Of a stretch of 64,000 nucleotides of DNA, positions 1-11,466 are shown piece after piece. This stretch comes from Calamus simplicifolius (taxonomy: Eukaryota; Streptophyta; Magnoliopsida; Arecales; Arecaceae). A program made the translations under genes and the position numbers. The stretch lies in the NCBI GenBank assembly GCA_900491605.1, contig UESW01004568.1, positions 62,001 through 126,000 on the forward strand. Direction: 5' to 3'. The notes beneath the pieces were generated by a model that made no database searches, had not been told where the DNA came from, and saw only the letters and a program-made list of their open reading frames with translations. Every line of letters starts with the position of its first letter. Position 1 is the stretch's first letter.

Positions 1-120
1 AAAAGCACATTCATATATTACATGTCAAAAAAAGAAGTGCAGAATATTAAGTAAAAAGATAAGAGTCAAATATGTAAATCATAAGCATATCAAGCTTGAT
101 AACACATGACACGTGAATAA

Positions 121-354
121 TTAACAAATATGCAAATCATCCTTACCTATGACATTCACTATCCAAAACCTTTTAGATTGGCGAGTATGTGCCGAAGGAG
201 GTGGAGTTGCCTGTGGTTGCGATTGATGTGGATCAACATTGGATGTCGAAGCTAGTGTTGGGGTTAAAGTAGGTGTTGGCACTGGATCAGAATTAGGTGC
301 TGGTGCAGATAAAGTGGCATTCATAGAATCCCTGTACATTTTAGTCCTCGGCAT
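121..354 (-). pseudogene. proline/threonine-rich ORF, possible start of a second CACTA gene
   Basis: A 77-codon minus-strand frame begins at a good ATG and is rich in Pro, Thr and Ser, ending with a short basic stretch. It lies downstream, in transcriptional order, of the decayed TNP2 transposase that occupies about 600-4195 on the same strand. CACTA elements often carry a second protein gene after TNP2, so this may be its first exon. I see no diagnostic domain. The frame is compositionally biased and could equally be spurious. Confidence 0.3.
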
Positions 355-599
355 AGCTGAAAGGCTATTTAACTTTATAGATCAATAAAAAAGTCTACCC
401 AAATACAGCTAATTAAGAATGCAATAGAAATTCAAACTTCAAACATTATATACCAACAAGTGACACTATCACCAATTAAAAAATATTAAACATTAGGCAA
501 TATGGTATTGGCATTACATATTAATCAGTGAACAAATAACACTACAACATCATATCATTATCAATAATGTCATTTGTATTTCCAAGGTCAACAAAAAAA

Positions 600-3500
600 G
601 TTTGGTTCATCATCATCATCCCTTCCTAATGGAATAGGTGTTGTATCAACTCCAAACTGTAAGCCCATGTCTTGTTGAGGAAATGATACACTGTCAATGA
701 AATATCGTCTTCATTTTCTCCTATTTCGAATAGATCTCTTTATTTCAAATGTACAGGAACAGACCAATCCTTTTCAAAGTTTTCTTCTACATAATACACC
801 ATTTGAGCATCTGATGAACGAATATAAGGTTTGTCATCCTCATGCTCGCCAGTATGTATCAATTGAAAAAAATTGACTAAGTCAAATCCAAGGGCATCCT
901 TTTTAATCTACTTGTCGTTGTATTAGCCCATTTACATTTGAACATAGTAATCGTAAACCGACTATAATAGTTCAATGCTATTATATCAACCAATTTTTTG
1001 TAGTAAGGAACATCATCAAATGCTGGATGATTATCACTGGCGCTAGCATAGCTACTTGTTCCATAAGTGCCAAATACACCACCATTTTGAGTCTTTAACC
1101 CTTGGTCTCGGCTTAGAGTGTGGAACTTGAAACCATTGACATTGTATGCATTAATGAAAGTTCTAGCCTGGGCAAGGGGGCCTTGTGCAAGATGGATGAT
1201 ATCAGTTGAATGCACTTCATTCTTGTCATTAATAGTCTAACATGAAAACACGTGTGCCATTAGATGTGTCATCTAAACTAAGAATGTAAAAGCAAACTAT
1301 TATTATTACTTACTCATGCTTGAAACCATGAAGCAAATTCTCTATGAACTATCCTTTGAATCACTATGGCAGAGCGTGTCCGATTTCTTAGCCTCCTCTT
1401 AGTAATCTCTTTAAACTCACTGCATTAAATGTTCTCATCAATAAGGATCTATAAGTTTGAATATATTGTAACATTAAGTAGCATCATTTGCTTACTCAAG
1501 GAATCGAGTAACATGTTGACAATTGAACAACTGTGCTTGATGCAATTCTATAGGTGTAAGATTAAAATATTCAGCATGTCCCACTGGTTTATCTATTTGC
1601 GAAAAAAGAGTTTCCACTTGATTCAAGTCAACTCCATCGGGCTCATCAACATGCTTAAACTAATTGAATCTTGTCTTAATTCCATGCGAATACCTTGATG
1701 AAAATTTTAAGCACTCTTCAGCTATGTACCCTTTAGCTATAGATCCTTCCAGTTGGGCCCTATTACGTACATAGGATTTCAAATGTCCTAGATACCTAAA
1801 GAATTATCAACAGTTATAGTAATTAGCAACTAAATTGGAACACAATTAAAATATTCATAAAACCATATTCAGTTAGATCACTTACCTTTCTATAGGATAC
1901 ATCCATTGATAATATACAGGCCCTCCACGCTTGGCTTCATCAACTAAATGAACAGTCAAGTGAACCATAACCGTAAAGAATGACAGAGGGAATAACATTT
2001 CTAAATGGCTCAAGGTTAATACAATTCTCTTTTGAAGCTATTCAAGTTCTCTTGTATCCAACACTTTAGCGCATAAATGCTTAAAAAACGAACACAAATC
2101 CAATAATACTGCACATACCTAGTCAGGCAACACTTTTCTGATTGCTAACGGTAACAACTGTTCCGTGAGAATGTGAGAGTCATGACTTTTTAATCCAGAA
2201 ATCTTATAATGTTTGAGATCAACACATCTAGAAATGTTGCTAGAATAGCCATCAGGCATAGTCATATTCTTTAAGCCCATAAGAAATTTATCTTTGTTTG
2301 CATTTGTCATTGTGTACAAAGCAGGTCAAAATTTTTCATTCTCATTAGGCCATAGATCTTGTCTGATTCCAAAGCAAGTCCTTTCGAGCATTCAGATGAT
2401 CTTTTGTCTTACCTGATTCATTGAGCAGAGTATACAATACATTGTCACACATATCTTTCTCAATGTGCATCACATCAAGGTTGTGACGTAATAAATTAAA
2501 CTCCCAATATGGAAGTTGAAAAAATATACTTCTCTTCCTCCATTGCTGAAGGTTACTCTTATCTACATTTTTTTCACGTAATCTTTTTCCTCCACTATCC
2601 AACTCCAAACTCTTGCCAAATGTGATATCAATATGCTCCACCTGTTTCAAAACTTCTAAGCCTAACAATAAGACATGTGGGTTACTCAACTTAGCATAGC
2701 CATTAAACCAAATTTGATTTAATCTAAACCTATGTCATGCTTCTAGAAAATGCCGATGGCCCATAAAACACCATTTTCTACTATGAAGAAGACACATGAT
2801 TTAGAATTGAAGTTACAATGAGGACAAGCCAACCCAATATAAGTGTTCCATCCAGATAGGGTGCCAAGTCCAGGGAAATCACTTATCATCCACATAAGCA
2901 TTGCCCGCATCATAAACACTTGATTAGATGATGAATCATATGTTTCCATCCCATCATTCCACAACTCCTTCAATTCTTCAATCAAAGGTTGTAGAAAACA
3001 TCTATATCATTCCTTGGCATTCGCTTACTTGAAATGATCATTGAAAGAATAAATGAGGATTGCTTCGTACACATCCATGGAGGCAAGTTATATGGCATAA
3101 GCATCACTGGCCATATGCTGTAGTTAGTACTCAATATACTGAATGGATTAAAACCATCACTAGCTAGGCCAAGTCGCACATTGCGTGGACCTGAAGCAAA
3201 GTCAGGATGCAGTGTATCAAATGACTTCCATGCCTCGGAATCTCTAGGATGCCTTATGAAACCATCACTATTGTTAGCTACAGCGTGCCTTCTCATATCC
3301 TCGGCAGTTTTAGAAGACATAAACAATCTATGCAATCTTGCCTTCAACAAAAAATAACGCAAAACTTTTGTAGATTGCTTAATTCCCTTTTTAGCACTGC
3401 TTACTGGCTTGCTAGCATTCCCTTTATTTTTTCATCTAGATGTGCCACAGACTTTGCATGTTTTTCTACTTTTATCATCCTTCCAATACAACATGCAGTC

Positions 3501-4195
3501 ATTTGGACATGCATCAATCCTCTCATAATTGAGCCCTAGCTTGTTTATTATTTTTTTGGCCTCGTATAATGAACTCAAAATCCTTGCATGCTCGAAAGCA
3601 TCTTGCAATAACTCTAATATCATAGACATTGCTTTATCAGTCATTCGATATAAGCACTTGATATGATAGAGTTTAATTAGAAATGAGAAGCTCGAATATT
3701 TTGCACACCTCTCATACAATTGTTTATTGCAATCCCTAATTAAATCTGCAAACTCATTACAGTCTCCCTTTTCTCTATGATTTCCTTCAAGCTCTATCCC
3801 ATCATCTTCATCCACAGGTTCAGGCAACAGAGGAAGTGTTTCAATCCCTTGATGCCTAGGGATCCCAAAAGCATCATGGATCATGTCATCCATTAAGTCA
3901 TGTCTGGGTATATTATCATGACTAAAAAAATCATCATGCCCTGTATTCGAGGATTCTTGATGTTCTCTTACCATTAACTCGTCATGGCACATCCAAACGG
4001 TATATCCTAGCGAAAACTGATTGCACATCAAGTAGTCATGTACTACTTCTCTAGTCTCCATCTTTCTAAACCCGACACTTGATTCTCCCATTGCTAGATG
4101 CATGTAAAAAAGCAAAATCTAGAAATCCTTCTAGCCCAATCGCATACTAAGGTGTATTTGGAGGCTTGGTAATCCAAAATTTATTCAGTCTTGAA
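600..4195 (-). pseudogene. CACTA (En/Spm) TNP2-type transposase, decayed
   Basis: Read on the minus strand from about 4195, pieces in shifting frames follow the order of plant TNP2 transposases. First is a transposase-associated domain (GLEGFLDFAFLHASSNG at about 4070-4190, ending near YTVWMCHDE). The TNP2 core follows, with ACPNDCMLYWKDD and a CxxC motif (3432-3720), then RLGLASDGFNPF (2982-3362), then ETYDSSSNQ and SGWNTYIGLACPHCN (2743-2985). LLRHNLDVMHIEKDMCDN lies at 2345-2560. A DUF4218-like part (HLEMLFPLSFFTVMVHL, about 1890-2320) and YVRNRAQLEGSIAKGYIAEE (about 1710-1800) come next. A DUF4216-like part is at 600-1215. Stops and frameshifts separate the blocks, so no intact protein can be made. 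In the family this protein binds element ends and catalyses excision. No TIR bounding this copy was identified with certainty. Confidence 0.87.
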
Positions 4196-4199
4196 CCTA

Positions 4200-5740
4200 C
4201 AAGATTATGCATGATATCATTGAGTTATATTGAATTTAAAAGAGATTACTGTCAAAAACTATAGAACCAAAAAATGTGGTTCTGGTTCTATCACAGAACT
4301 AGAAAGTGGTTCTGTAAATTTGAACCAAAACCACATTTATGGTTCTGTCACAAAATTAGCTTTTTGGTTCTGTGAATTAGAACCAGGACGGATGGGTAAA
4401 AGTGGATGCGGCTCTAACAAAGATGATAGAGTATTTTATATTGAATCCAAGGTTCGGTGATAATTAATTTATTGAAAAACATATTTGATAAATTGAGAAC
4501 GAGTTGAAACAGTAAACAAGATGAAAAATTGTGAAAATATTTAACATTTGTCTAAATACACTAAATTGGATTGTACGATCCTAGAACCCAATAATGTGAC
4601 ATGGATTACTATCTTAAGCATGGGAAGGGAGAAGAAAAAAATAAATTAAATATCTAAACACTCACATAGTATCGATTATTGAACCTGCCATTAGATTTTC
4701 AACTTTATATCATATAAATTGTTGTACCTTGAGGTGGAGGGAGAGAACATACATATAGTTCTCATTATATTACCTTTCAACTTCTTTACAATTTGATGTT
4801 CAAAACAATTAGATTTAAGACACAAGAGTAGAGTAGTTCACTTGTACAAAAAGTGTTTGCCCCTAAAGTCATATATTGTTAAAGCCCCCACGGGTTATAG
4901 TATGAAGATTAGAATGTGCCACTCTGGCATGCTTGGAGATGGTACAATGTTGCAAGCCGAGTTTGTAAAGATAACTGTTGTTTGTCATGTGAAGCTTGAA
5001 CCATTAATTAATATCCCGCACTACATTATTGTCTGTCTATAATGAGCTCATGAAGTTCAGCTCATAGACATCATTTGTGCCATTTGATAAGCACTTCATT
5101 GCGGTTGAGGCATGCAATACTGTACAATCTTTTATCGGTGTCTTTTACTAAGGGACAACTCTTCATGCACATCTAATGAATATAAATTTTTTTTTCTTTT
5201 TCTTGGTCCAGAAAGTTTTTTTCCTTAATTTAGTTAGTTTTGTCCAAATCAAAGTTAATTTTCATTTGTCTTGGTCCTATCATTGCAATCTAATTCATGA
5301 GGCAACTTGTTAATGTTGCAGCTTAATATTAGTCTATTTTTATTTATTATTTTTTATTTTAAATCTATATTCGACAATCAGTATTAAGAACCAACCAATG
5401 GTCATAGAAATGTGATATGAAAACAGCATGATATGGATATACTAATAAAAAAAATCTTAAGAATATACCATATAATACAGCGAAACATAATAATGCTATT
5501 ATGGTACAAATTAATGCGATGTAAAGAAAGAAGGTTACAATCAATAAATTTAATGGCCCCAAGTAGCAAAATGAAGATTTAAACTGCTGTAAATGATAGA
5601 AGACTCAAAATAGTAGTTGTGCATAGGATACTATTTAATTAAAAATTAGATAACTAGAGTATATACTTGATGCATATTTTAGCCTTATTTAAGTGGACAT
5701 CTAAGCGTCTTTGATGCATGTTGTTAATTGTTAGACCATA
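4200..5740. other. AT-rich stretch, no gene seen
   Basis: No coding similarity is recognised. Around 4270-4390 the motif TGGTTCTGT and its complement recur several times. A related GAACCA...TGGTTCTGT pair occurs near 5791-5812. Such short inverted motifs resemble subterminal repeats of CACTA elements, but this is weak evidence. The rest is low-complexity AT-rich sequence. Confidence 0.4.
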
Positions 5741-5759
5741 AATTGTGAAAATATTTTTT

Positions 5760-6825
5760 CTCCCTCCCCCTCCCACCCAATCATGTAACATGAACCAGCT
5801 TTATGGTTCTGTTGCAAAACCATCATCCTCTTTTCGCCTTGCCACTAGGAAAAGGGGAGAGAGAGAGGCCTACCTTGCCATCGAAACAAGAGAGAGAGAG
5901 AGAGCGTGGCATGTCAACCAGCCGCGTGAGGCCGCCGGCGGCCCCAAGCCATCGACAAAGCAGCCCCTGGTTCACCCGAACCAGGGGCAGGAGAAGGAGG
6001 GGATAAGGGAGTGGGCTGGGCGATGGAGGGGGATAAGGGAGTGGGATGGGCTTGACCCAGCCCCATGAGCCTTTGGGGCCAATTTTTGGGCCTCAAATCG
6101 GGCTAGGCTAAATAAACAGAGTGTGGTGTTTGGACCAGTTTTGATCTTAGTTTCTTTTAAAAAATTATTTTAATAGATATATTTATATATATTTAAGCCC
6201 AAGTTGAGTTCAAAATTAGATTAAGTAGAGTTTATAAGTCATTTGACATTCCGACTTTGAAGATTAAAATTTTAAAAATTATATTGTAGGAACCAGAAGC
6301 CCAAATAGCTGATTTACACTTTTGAATTAGCGTCAAAGGTAATAAGCAAATTATCATGATTTTCATAAATTACTAAATATACAAATTATGATTTAATGTT
6401 ATATTGATATATGTATAGTAATGTTTGAAAATTGGAAAATAGACTTGGTACCCCAAACATGCAGTAGTTTTACATTGTTACTTAAAATTTTTAATTTCTA
6501 CAAAATTATTTGGTACTCTTACACGCAATAATAGTTGAACATGATCATTTGGGAATGTTAATTTATGCAAATTATTTAATACCTATACATGCAATTAATT
6601 ATTGAATATGATATTTAAAATTTTAATTTTTGCAAAATATTTGGTACATCAAAAATTTTTAAACAAGAATACATATGTATTTTGATATATTCAAATCACT
6701 GTGAGTGTACCTAAAATTTTTAATTTCTGCAAAATTATTTGTTACTCTTACATGCAAATGATAATTAGACACGTCATTTATGAATTGCTAAATTTTGCAA
6801 ATTATTTGGTACCTATAATTATTGC
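5760..6825 (+). repeat. LTR fragment, same family as 15653-17923 and 42807-44935
   Basis: From about 6067 to 6420 this follows the sequence at 16430-16800 closely enough to align by eye: a CCAATTTTTGG block, a PuAGCCC(A/G)AATAGCTGATTT block and a TTATATTGATATA block occur in the same order. Both copies are preceded by a GC-rich, purine-run segment. Similarity resumes at about 6640-6710 (ATCAAAA, then TATGTATTT). The copy stops near 6825, next to the CACTA protein remnant, and lacks the LTR 3' end, so it is truncated. Orientation matches the copy at 15653. Confidence 0.6.
6447..6820 (+). repeat. approximate tandem repeat, unit about 65 bp
   Basis: Units of roughly 65 bp recur about five times. 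Each contains a variant of TTGGTAC, then ACATGCAATTA, TTGAACATGAT, TTTTAATTT and GCAAATTATT. The other copies of this LTR carry only one or two such units, so the array appears to be an expansion inside this LTR fragment. Confidence 0.6.
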
Positions 6826-6828
6826 AGA

Positions 6829-7705
6829 AAAGGTGCACTTGGGATCCTTTAGATGAAGAGGTTATTAAGAGCGTTGGTGGCAAAATGTTAAACACATAGT
6901 TTTGGAGGCATTCTAAGAATGGCAAGCCTGGTTGTGTGAATCAAGAAAATTGGGATAGTTGGCAATAATTTTGGAGTGGTCCAGGTACCGATATGACTAA
7001 GCATATGTGTGGATCTCGATCTATGATGGAGCATTCTTTAAAAATGATAAAGTATTAATTATATAATGGACTAATTTGTAGTTATTTTTATTTTTAATTA
7101 TCTAGATATGTAATTACTAACTTATTATTGTTGTAGGCCAAAGAGTTAAAACGTTGGCCCAACAGTTGGGAGCTATTTAAGAAAGTGCACAAAGAAAGAT
7201 GGAACTTTTATAGATGCGAGGTCCAAGCAAGTGAATATTTGTTTATCTTTTATTTTTATTATTTTTTTAATTTTTTAATTATAAAGTCTTAATCTAACTT
7301 GAACAATATTTTATAATAAGATCGTATGGAGGAGTTGGTGTCTTCTACATCTCAGCCTTTGGATGATGGTTCAGAAGATCCACCAGTTGATATAGACACT
7401 CTTTATTTCAAGGCTACAAGGGAGAAAGAAGAGGCGTGTATATGGTATTGGCTCATGAGCAATATCTTTCTATCCTACTTTATTTCAGAGCAGTGGGACC
7501 TCATATTCATCACAAGTTACTGCAATAGCAGCTGAAGTTAAGAAGCAGAGAGCTCGTAGATAAGCAAGCAGAGATGGATAGAAAGATTGCTGAGTTGAAT
7601 GCACAAACAGAGCGTCTATATAAAATAGAGGAGCAAATGAGGCGCTTCATGAAGCAGAAGGAGTTTGCTTGAGAGTTTCATGGATCAGGATCTTCTGCAT
7701 CTTAA
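6829..7705 (+). pseudogene. CACTA second protein (Transposase_24 / Ptta-type), decayed
   Basis: On the plus strand the blocks WDPLDEEVIKSVGGKM (about 6838-6885), AKELKRWPNSWELFKKVHK, KDGTFIDARSKQV (about 7197-7233), then DRMEELVSSTSQPLDDGSED (7323 on) follow the order of plant Ptta/En-Spm transposase proteins. The family pattern is W..LF..TH.KKDG.F.D.RSK..., then ME.L. A GT near 7230 and an AG near 7320 look like an intron. After about 7415 the reading continues one frame over (RKKRRVYGIGS, later VTAIAAEVKKQRAR and MRRFMKQKEFA) with stop codons. The gene is therefore broken by at least one frameshift and several nonsense changes. It points opposite to the TNP2 remnant and so probably belongs to a different copy. 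Confidence 0.75.
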
Positions 7706-7959
7706 GCTAATGTTGATTACTTGTTTAGTATTTGATGTGTAAAATATTATTATTGTTGATGTATGCATATTTATTAGTTTAACTTTGACTAACATTACTT
7801 TTATATGTTTTTATGGATACTGTTTATCTTATTTTATGAAATGCATTTCTCATTATTGAATTTAAATTTTCATCTATAAATATATTAGAATGCATTAAAT
7901 ATATTATAATTAAAAATAATATTAAATTTATAAAAATAAAAATTTGATGAAATTTTATT

Positions 7960-8841
7960 AGATTAATAATGGATTAGTGATGAATTTGTGATAGAATTAA
8001 TAGTGATGGATTAGTGATGAAAACATTAGTGATTGATTAGTGACGAAATAATGATGGATGACTGATGAATTTTTCGTCACTAATTCGTCAGCAAATTATG
8101 ATAGCATAATGATGGAACTATTAGGCATTGTTTGATATAGTGGATAAGGGGGGATATCCAGGCCCAAATGCTATAGCTACAGGGGATAGTGCTGAAAAAG
8201 TTTAACCAGAGGGGATAACCCATGTTTAACCATGGGTTATCTCCTGAACTTATTCCTAGGGAACTCAGGAATAACTAAAGTTATCCCTTGATGGCAGAGT
8301 GGTAATTTTAAAAAGTTGCTTATTCCCTCAGCTATCCCCTGGATAAATGCTATCTGTACATTTATCCAGGGATAGCCCAAAGCTATCAAACACTCCCTTA
8401 GTGACACATTTCCGTCAACAATTCTATCACTAAATTATGACAAAATAATGATGAATAGTTTGTGATGGACTAGGGGCAAAATTTTAGTGACTGAATGTCC
8501 ATCAATAATTCATCATAAATTGTGATTAAATTTTGATGAATAGTGATGGACATATTTGTGACGACGGAATAATGAGTGATAAAAATTCGTCACTAATTCA
8601 TCACACACACCCTCTTTCGACACTATTTTTAGTGACGGAAATGTATTCCGTCATAAATATCTGACGGATAATCTGTCATAACTCTGTCGCTATTTTTTGT
8701 GATGGATGCTTTTTTATCACTAAAATTAGCGACAGTGAAAATAGTGATGACGAGATTTTTATCACTAATCCATCACTAAACATGATTTGTGATGGAATAG
8801 TGATGAATATTTTTGTCACTATTATCTTATTTCTTGTAATG
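7960..8841. mobile_element. CACTA subterminal repeats and right terminus
   Basis: Many short direct and inverted repeats of the type GTGATGGA / GACGGAAT / TTCGTCACTAA fill 7960-8830, the usual look of CACTA subterminal regions. The right end reads TATTTCTTGTAATG at 8828-8841. Its complement, CATTACAAGAAATA, differs by one transition from the common plant CACTA terminus CACTACAAGAAA. The matching left terminus was not found, so the partner end is lost or lies outside the window. A MITE interrupts the region at 8124-8397. Confidence 0.75.
8124..8397. mobile_element. Tourist-like MITE, copy 1
   Basis: A 274-bp element with terminal inverted repeats GGCATTGTTTGATA and TATCAAACACTCCC, flanked on both sides by TTA (8121-8123 and 8398-8400). 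A TTA duplication is the signature of PIF/Harbinger (Tourist) elements. The interior contains inverted runs of GGGATAACC / GGTTATCCC and no coding capacity. It sits inside CACTA subterminal repeats. Removing it and one TTA rejoins the repeat ACTATTAGTGAC. It is related to the element at 24198-24525. Confidence 0.85.
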
Positions 8842-8849
8842 GTTTATTA

Positions 8850-9560
8850 AGTATTTGGATTTACCGACTTTAAAGAAGGCTCGGTACTACTTTCAACCAT
8901 GTTAACTTAAGGTTTGGATGATTTCCTTGGTGGTTCAGTCTTTTGATGGTAACAGCCCTTTGCCATACGACTAGACCTTCCACACATGAAGTAGAATATT
9001 TCTTTATTATTTTTAACTTTTGGTTTGGTCGGTTCTAGTTTGGTCATTTTAAGGAGGTTGGATGATTGATTGGATATAGATTAGAATTTTTTCTTCTTAA
9101 AATTCTTTTCCTTAGGTTTGAATTGATTTGTGGTTGAATTTAACTTGGTCAGATGGATCGTAGGTCCAAAATCAGGCTTTCGCTAGAGCTTAAGCCAATG
9201 TTCTTCTTCAATCATAATAGAGTTAATCACTTTTATTAGGGTCAAGTCACCTTGCTTATGGCTTAGCTCTCGCAAAAAGGTTAACCAAGAAGATGAAAGG
9301 GCATCTGTTAGGGCTTGAACCTTATAGCTTTCAGAAAAATTATACCTAGTCAGCTCAACCTTTCTAAGATCTTAGAATTCATATATTTGAATACTAATAG
9401 GTTGGAATCCATCATTATATACTTTCAAAATTTTGAGACGATGAATTGGTCTAGACCAACATCATCCATCCTATACTCAGCTCAAAGGCATCCATAGTTC
9501 CTTAGTAGTTTTGATGAGAAGGTAAACATTATAAAGGTTATCAAATAGAGCACTTAAAAT
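8850..9560 (-). pseudogene. Ty1/copia Gag polyprotein remnant
   Basis: Reading the minus strand from about 9560: LFDNLYNVYLLIKTTKELW (UBN2-type gag core, about 9470-9540), then DDVGLDQF and KFLKY in shifted frames. Next come LTRYNFSESYKVQALTDAL (about 9300) and SSWLTFLRELSHKQGDLTL (about 9230-9290). A Lys-rich segment follows (KEKNFKKKKF). A degenerate zinc knuckle FMCGRSSRMAKGCYHQK lies near 8930-8990, where family members have CxxCxxxxHxxxxC. Several frameshifts and stops are present. The copy ends abruptly at the CACTA terminus at 8841, and pol is not present on this side. Confidence 0.75.
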
Positions 9561-9564
9561 TCTA

Positions 9565-11048
9565 TATTATAATTCTATATTTACAATAAAATTTATTTCT
9601 TGAGTATTTTTGATATTGAGAAAGAGAAAGTCTCAACCGGACTAGAAGAACTTGGTTGAGAATTGGATTCGGGATCTAAAATTCTATGACAAAAAATAAG
9701 CCTAAAGTGATAAGCTAGTATTTCACTTGGCTTTGCCACCTCTTAAAGAATGATCCATTAACTTTTTGGTTCGATTGTACTAAGGTCATCTAAACCCATA
9801 TTATAAGAGTGTTGGTTGCTTAATTAGTTATGCATAACAAAAAGTTGAAAGTTTAGCCTTATAGAATTTTTTAAATTAGTGGTTTTTTCAGATAATTTCT
9901 AAATTTTAAATTTAAATTTAAAAATTTAAATCTAAAAACTACTTGCAATAAATAAAGTAATCACTAAGCAAAATTAACTCAAATAATTTAAATTTGAATT
10001 TAAATTTCAAAATAAAATTCAAATTTTTTTAAAAGATTTTTTTTTGAAATTTGAATTTGAATTTGAATTTTTAATTTTCTAATTTGAATTTCAAATTTTA
10101 GATTTGAATTTTGAATTTCAAATTTCAAGTTTGAATTTTAAATTTTAAGTTCAAAACCTCTCTTTTTTTCAAAAAAATATTTTTTTAGATTTCTTCATAT
10201 ATTCAAAAGTACAAAAAACCTTTTCTTCAATTGCATATATATATATATATATATACTAGTAACTTGCAATGAAATCTTAGTAATTTCTAATAAAAAGGAA
10301 AACTAGTCCTTAGCGGTTGAAAAATAGTTGATTTTTAAAACCTTTCTAGAAATTGCTAAAAATTCTAGTTTAAAATTTTAAATGCTAAAAATTTAAAATC
10401 AAAAGAATATGAAAATCATGTCTGGACCAAGGCATGTTAAACACTGTCCTAAGGACTAGTTTTCACTTCTTTATGCATGTTGTAAACAATCTGTCCTTAA
10501 AGTATAATGATCTGGATTGAACCAAACCTCCTATCATAAGCACAATCGTATGAAGGTGCAACCAACGACTCCTTCAGATATCTAAAGAAAATTAGTAATT
10601 ATAAAATAATAAAAATAATTTTAAAAGAAAAAGGTGAGAAAGCTTTTTGTTCTCAACAGGACTTTTGAAATATGGGCGTTGCTTTTTCTTGCAACAGAAT
10701 CTCAAAAAGATGCAAAAGAATTTTTTGGATTGAGATACTCATAACCTTGGATCTTTGAGTCTATTTATAGACCCAGTGCAGGCGAGCGAACATTTGTGAA
10801 CTCGCAAATGCTACAAGCATTCATGACTCATGAGGAACGATCGCATAGCATTCACGAGCATAGCCCTCGTGAACGCTTGTGAGCATTCACTTTCCCTTTT
10901 TTATTTAAAATTTTTTTCTTTTTAAATCATTAGAAAGTTAACATATATTCTGCGCTATAATCTACCTTTTTTTTCTTGCAATGCAAAAGAAAACCATCAT
11001 CGTTAGATCTCTGACTTAATTTTTAGTTATGTAACATCAAGTATTTGC
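9565..11048. other. AT-rich copia-flanking debris; possible LTR promoter on the minus strand
   Basis: No gene is seen. Very AT-rich, with AAATTTGAATTT-type runs at about 9890-10150 and an (AT)n tract near 10237. On the minus strand TATAAATA occurs at 10762-10769, followed by a transcript-like leader. This is what a copia LTR promoter upstream of the gag remnant should look like. LTR ends were not defined. Confidence 0.4.
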
Positions 11049-11051
11049 TTA

Positions 11052-11463
11052 GAGTCCATTTGGATCTTTGACGGAAAAGAAGAGAGAGAATGAAGGGAAA
11101 AAAAAAAAAGAGTAAAAAAGGATTGTTGCCCTCTTTTTATTTAAGAATAATGTAGAAAAATAATTTATATATCAATTTTATTAAAATAAAAGGAGAGAAT
11201 ATATATATACAATAAATATATTATTTATTATAAAAAAATCTAAAAGAAATTCTTAAGAATAAAATTGAGAAGATAAGACAAAAGTTATAAAAAATTTACC
11301 CTTTCTTACTTAACCCTCTAATTTTCCCAAAAAAAAAAAAAAATGAATGGAAAGAAAGAAGTAACCTTTTTTTTTTTTTTTTTTTACTTCTAAATAAGAA
11401 TTGTTGTTAACTTTCTCTTCTTTTCTCTTTCCCTCGCTCATTCTCCCTCATCCAAACAGCCAC
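11052..11463. mobile_element. Tourist-like MITE, second type
   Basis: A 412-bp element flanked by TTA at 11049-11051 and 11464-11466. The termini are GAGTCCATTTGGAT and, on the other strand, GTGGCTGTTTGGAT. The inverted similarity extends inward through purine-rich sequence (GAGAGAATGAAGGGAAA against its pyrimidine-rich partner at 11410-11445). No ORF. It differs in sequence from the MITEs at 8124 and 24198. Confidence 0.7.
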
Positions 11464-11466
11464 TTA

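Noticed and set aside
538..556. CACTACAACATC as a CACTA left terminus
   Set aside because: Lacks the CAAGAAA continuation seen at the right end, no subterminal repeats next to it, and it lies inside the TNP2 remnant.
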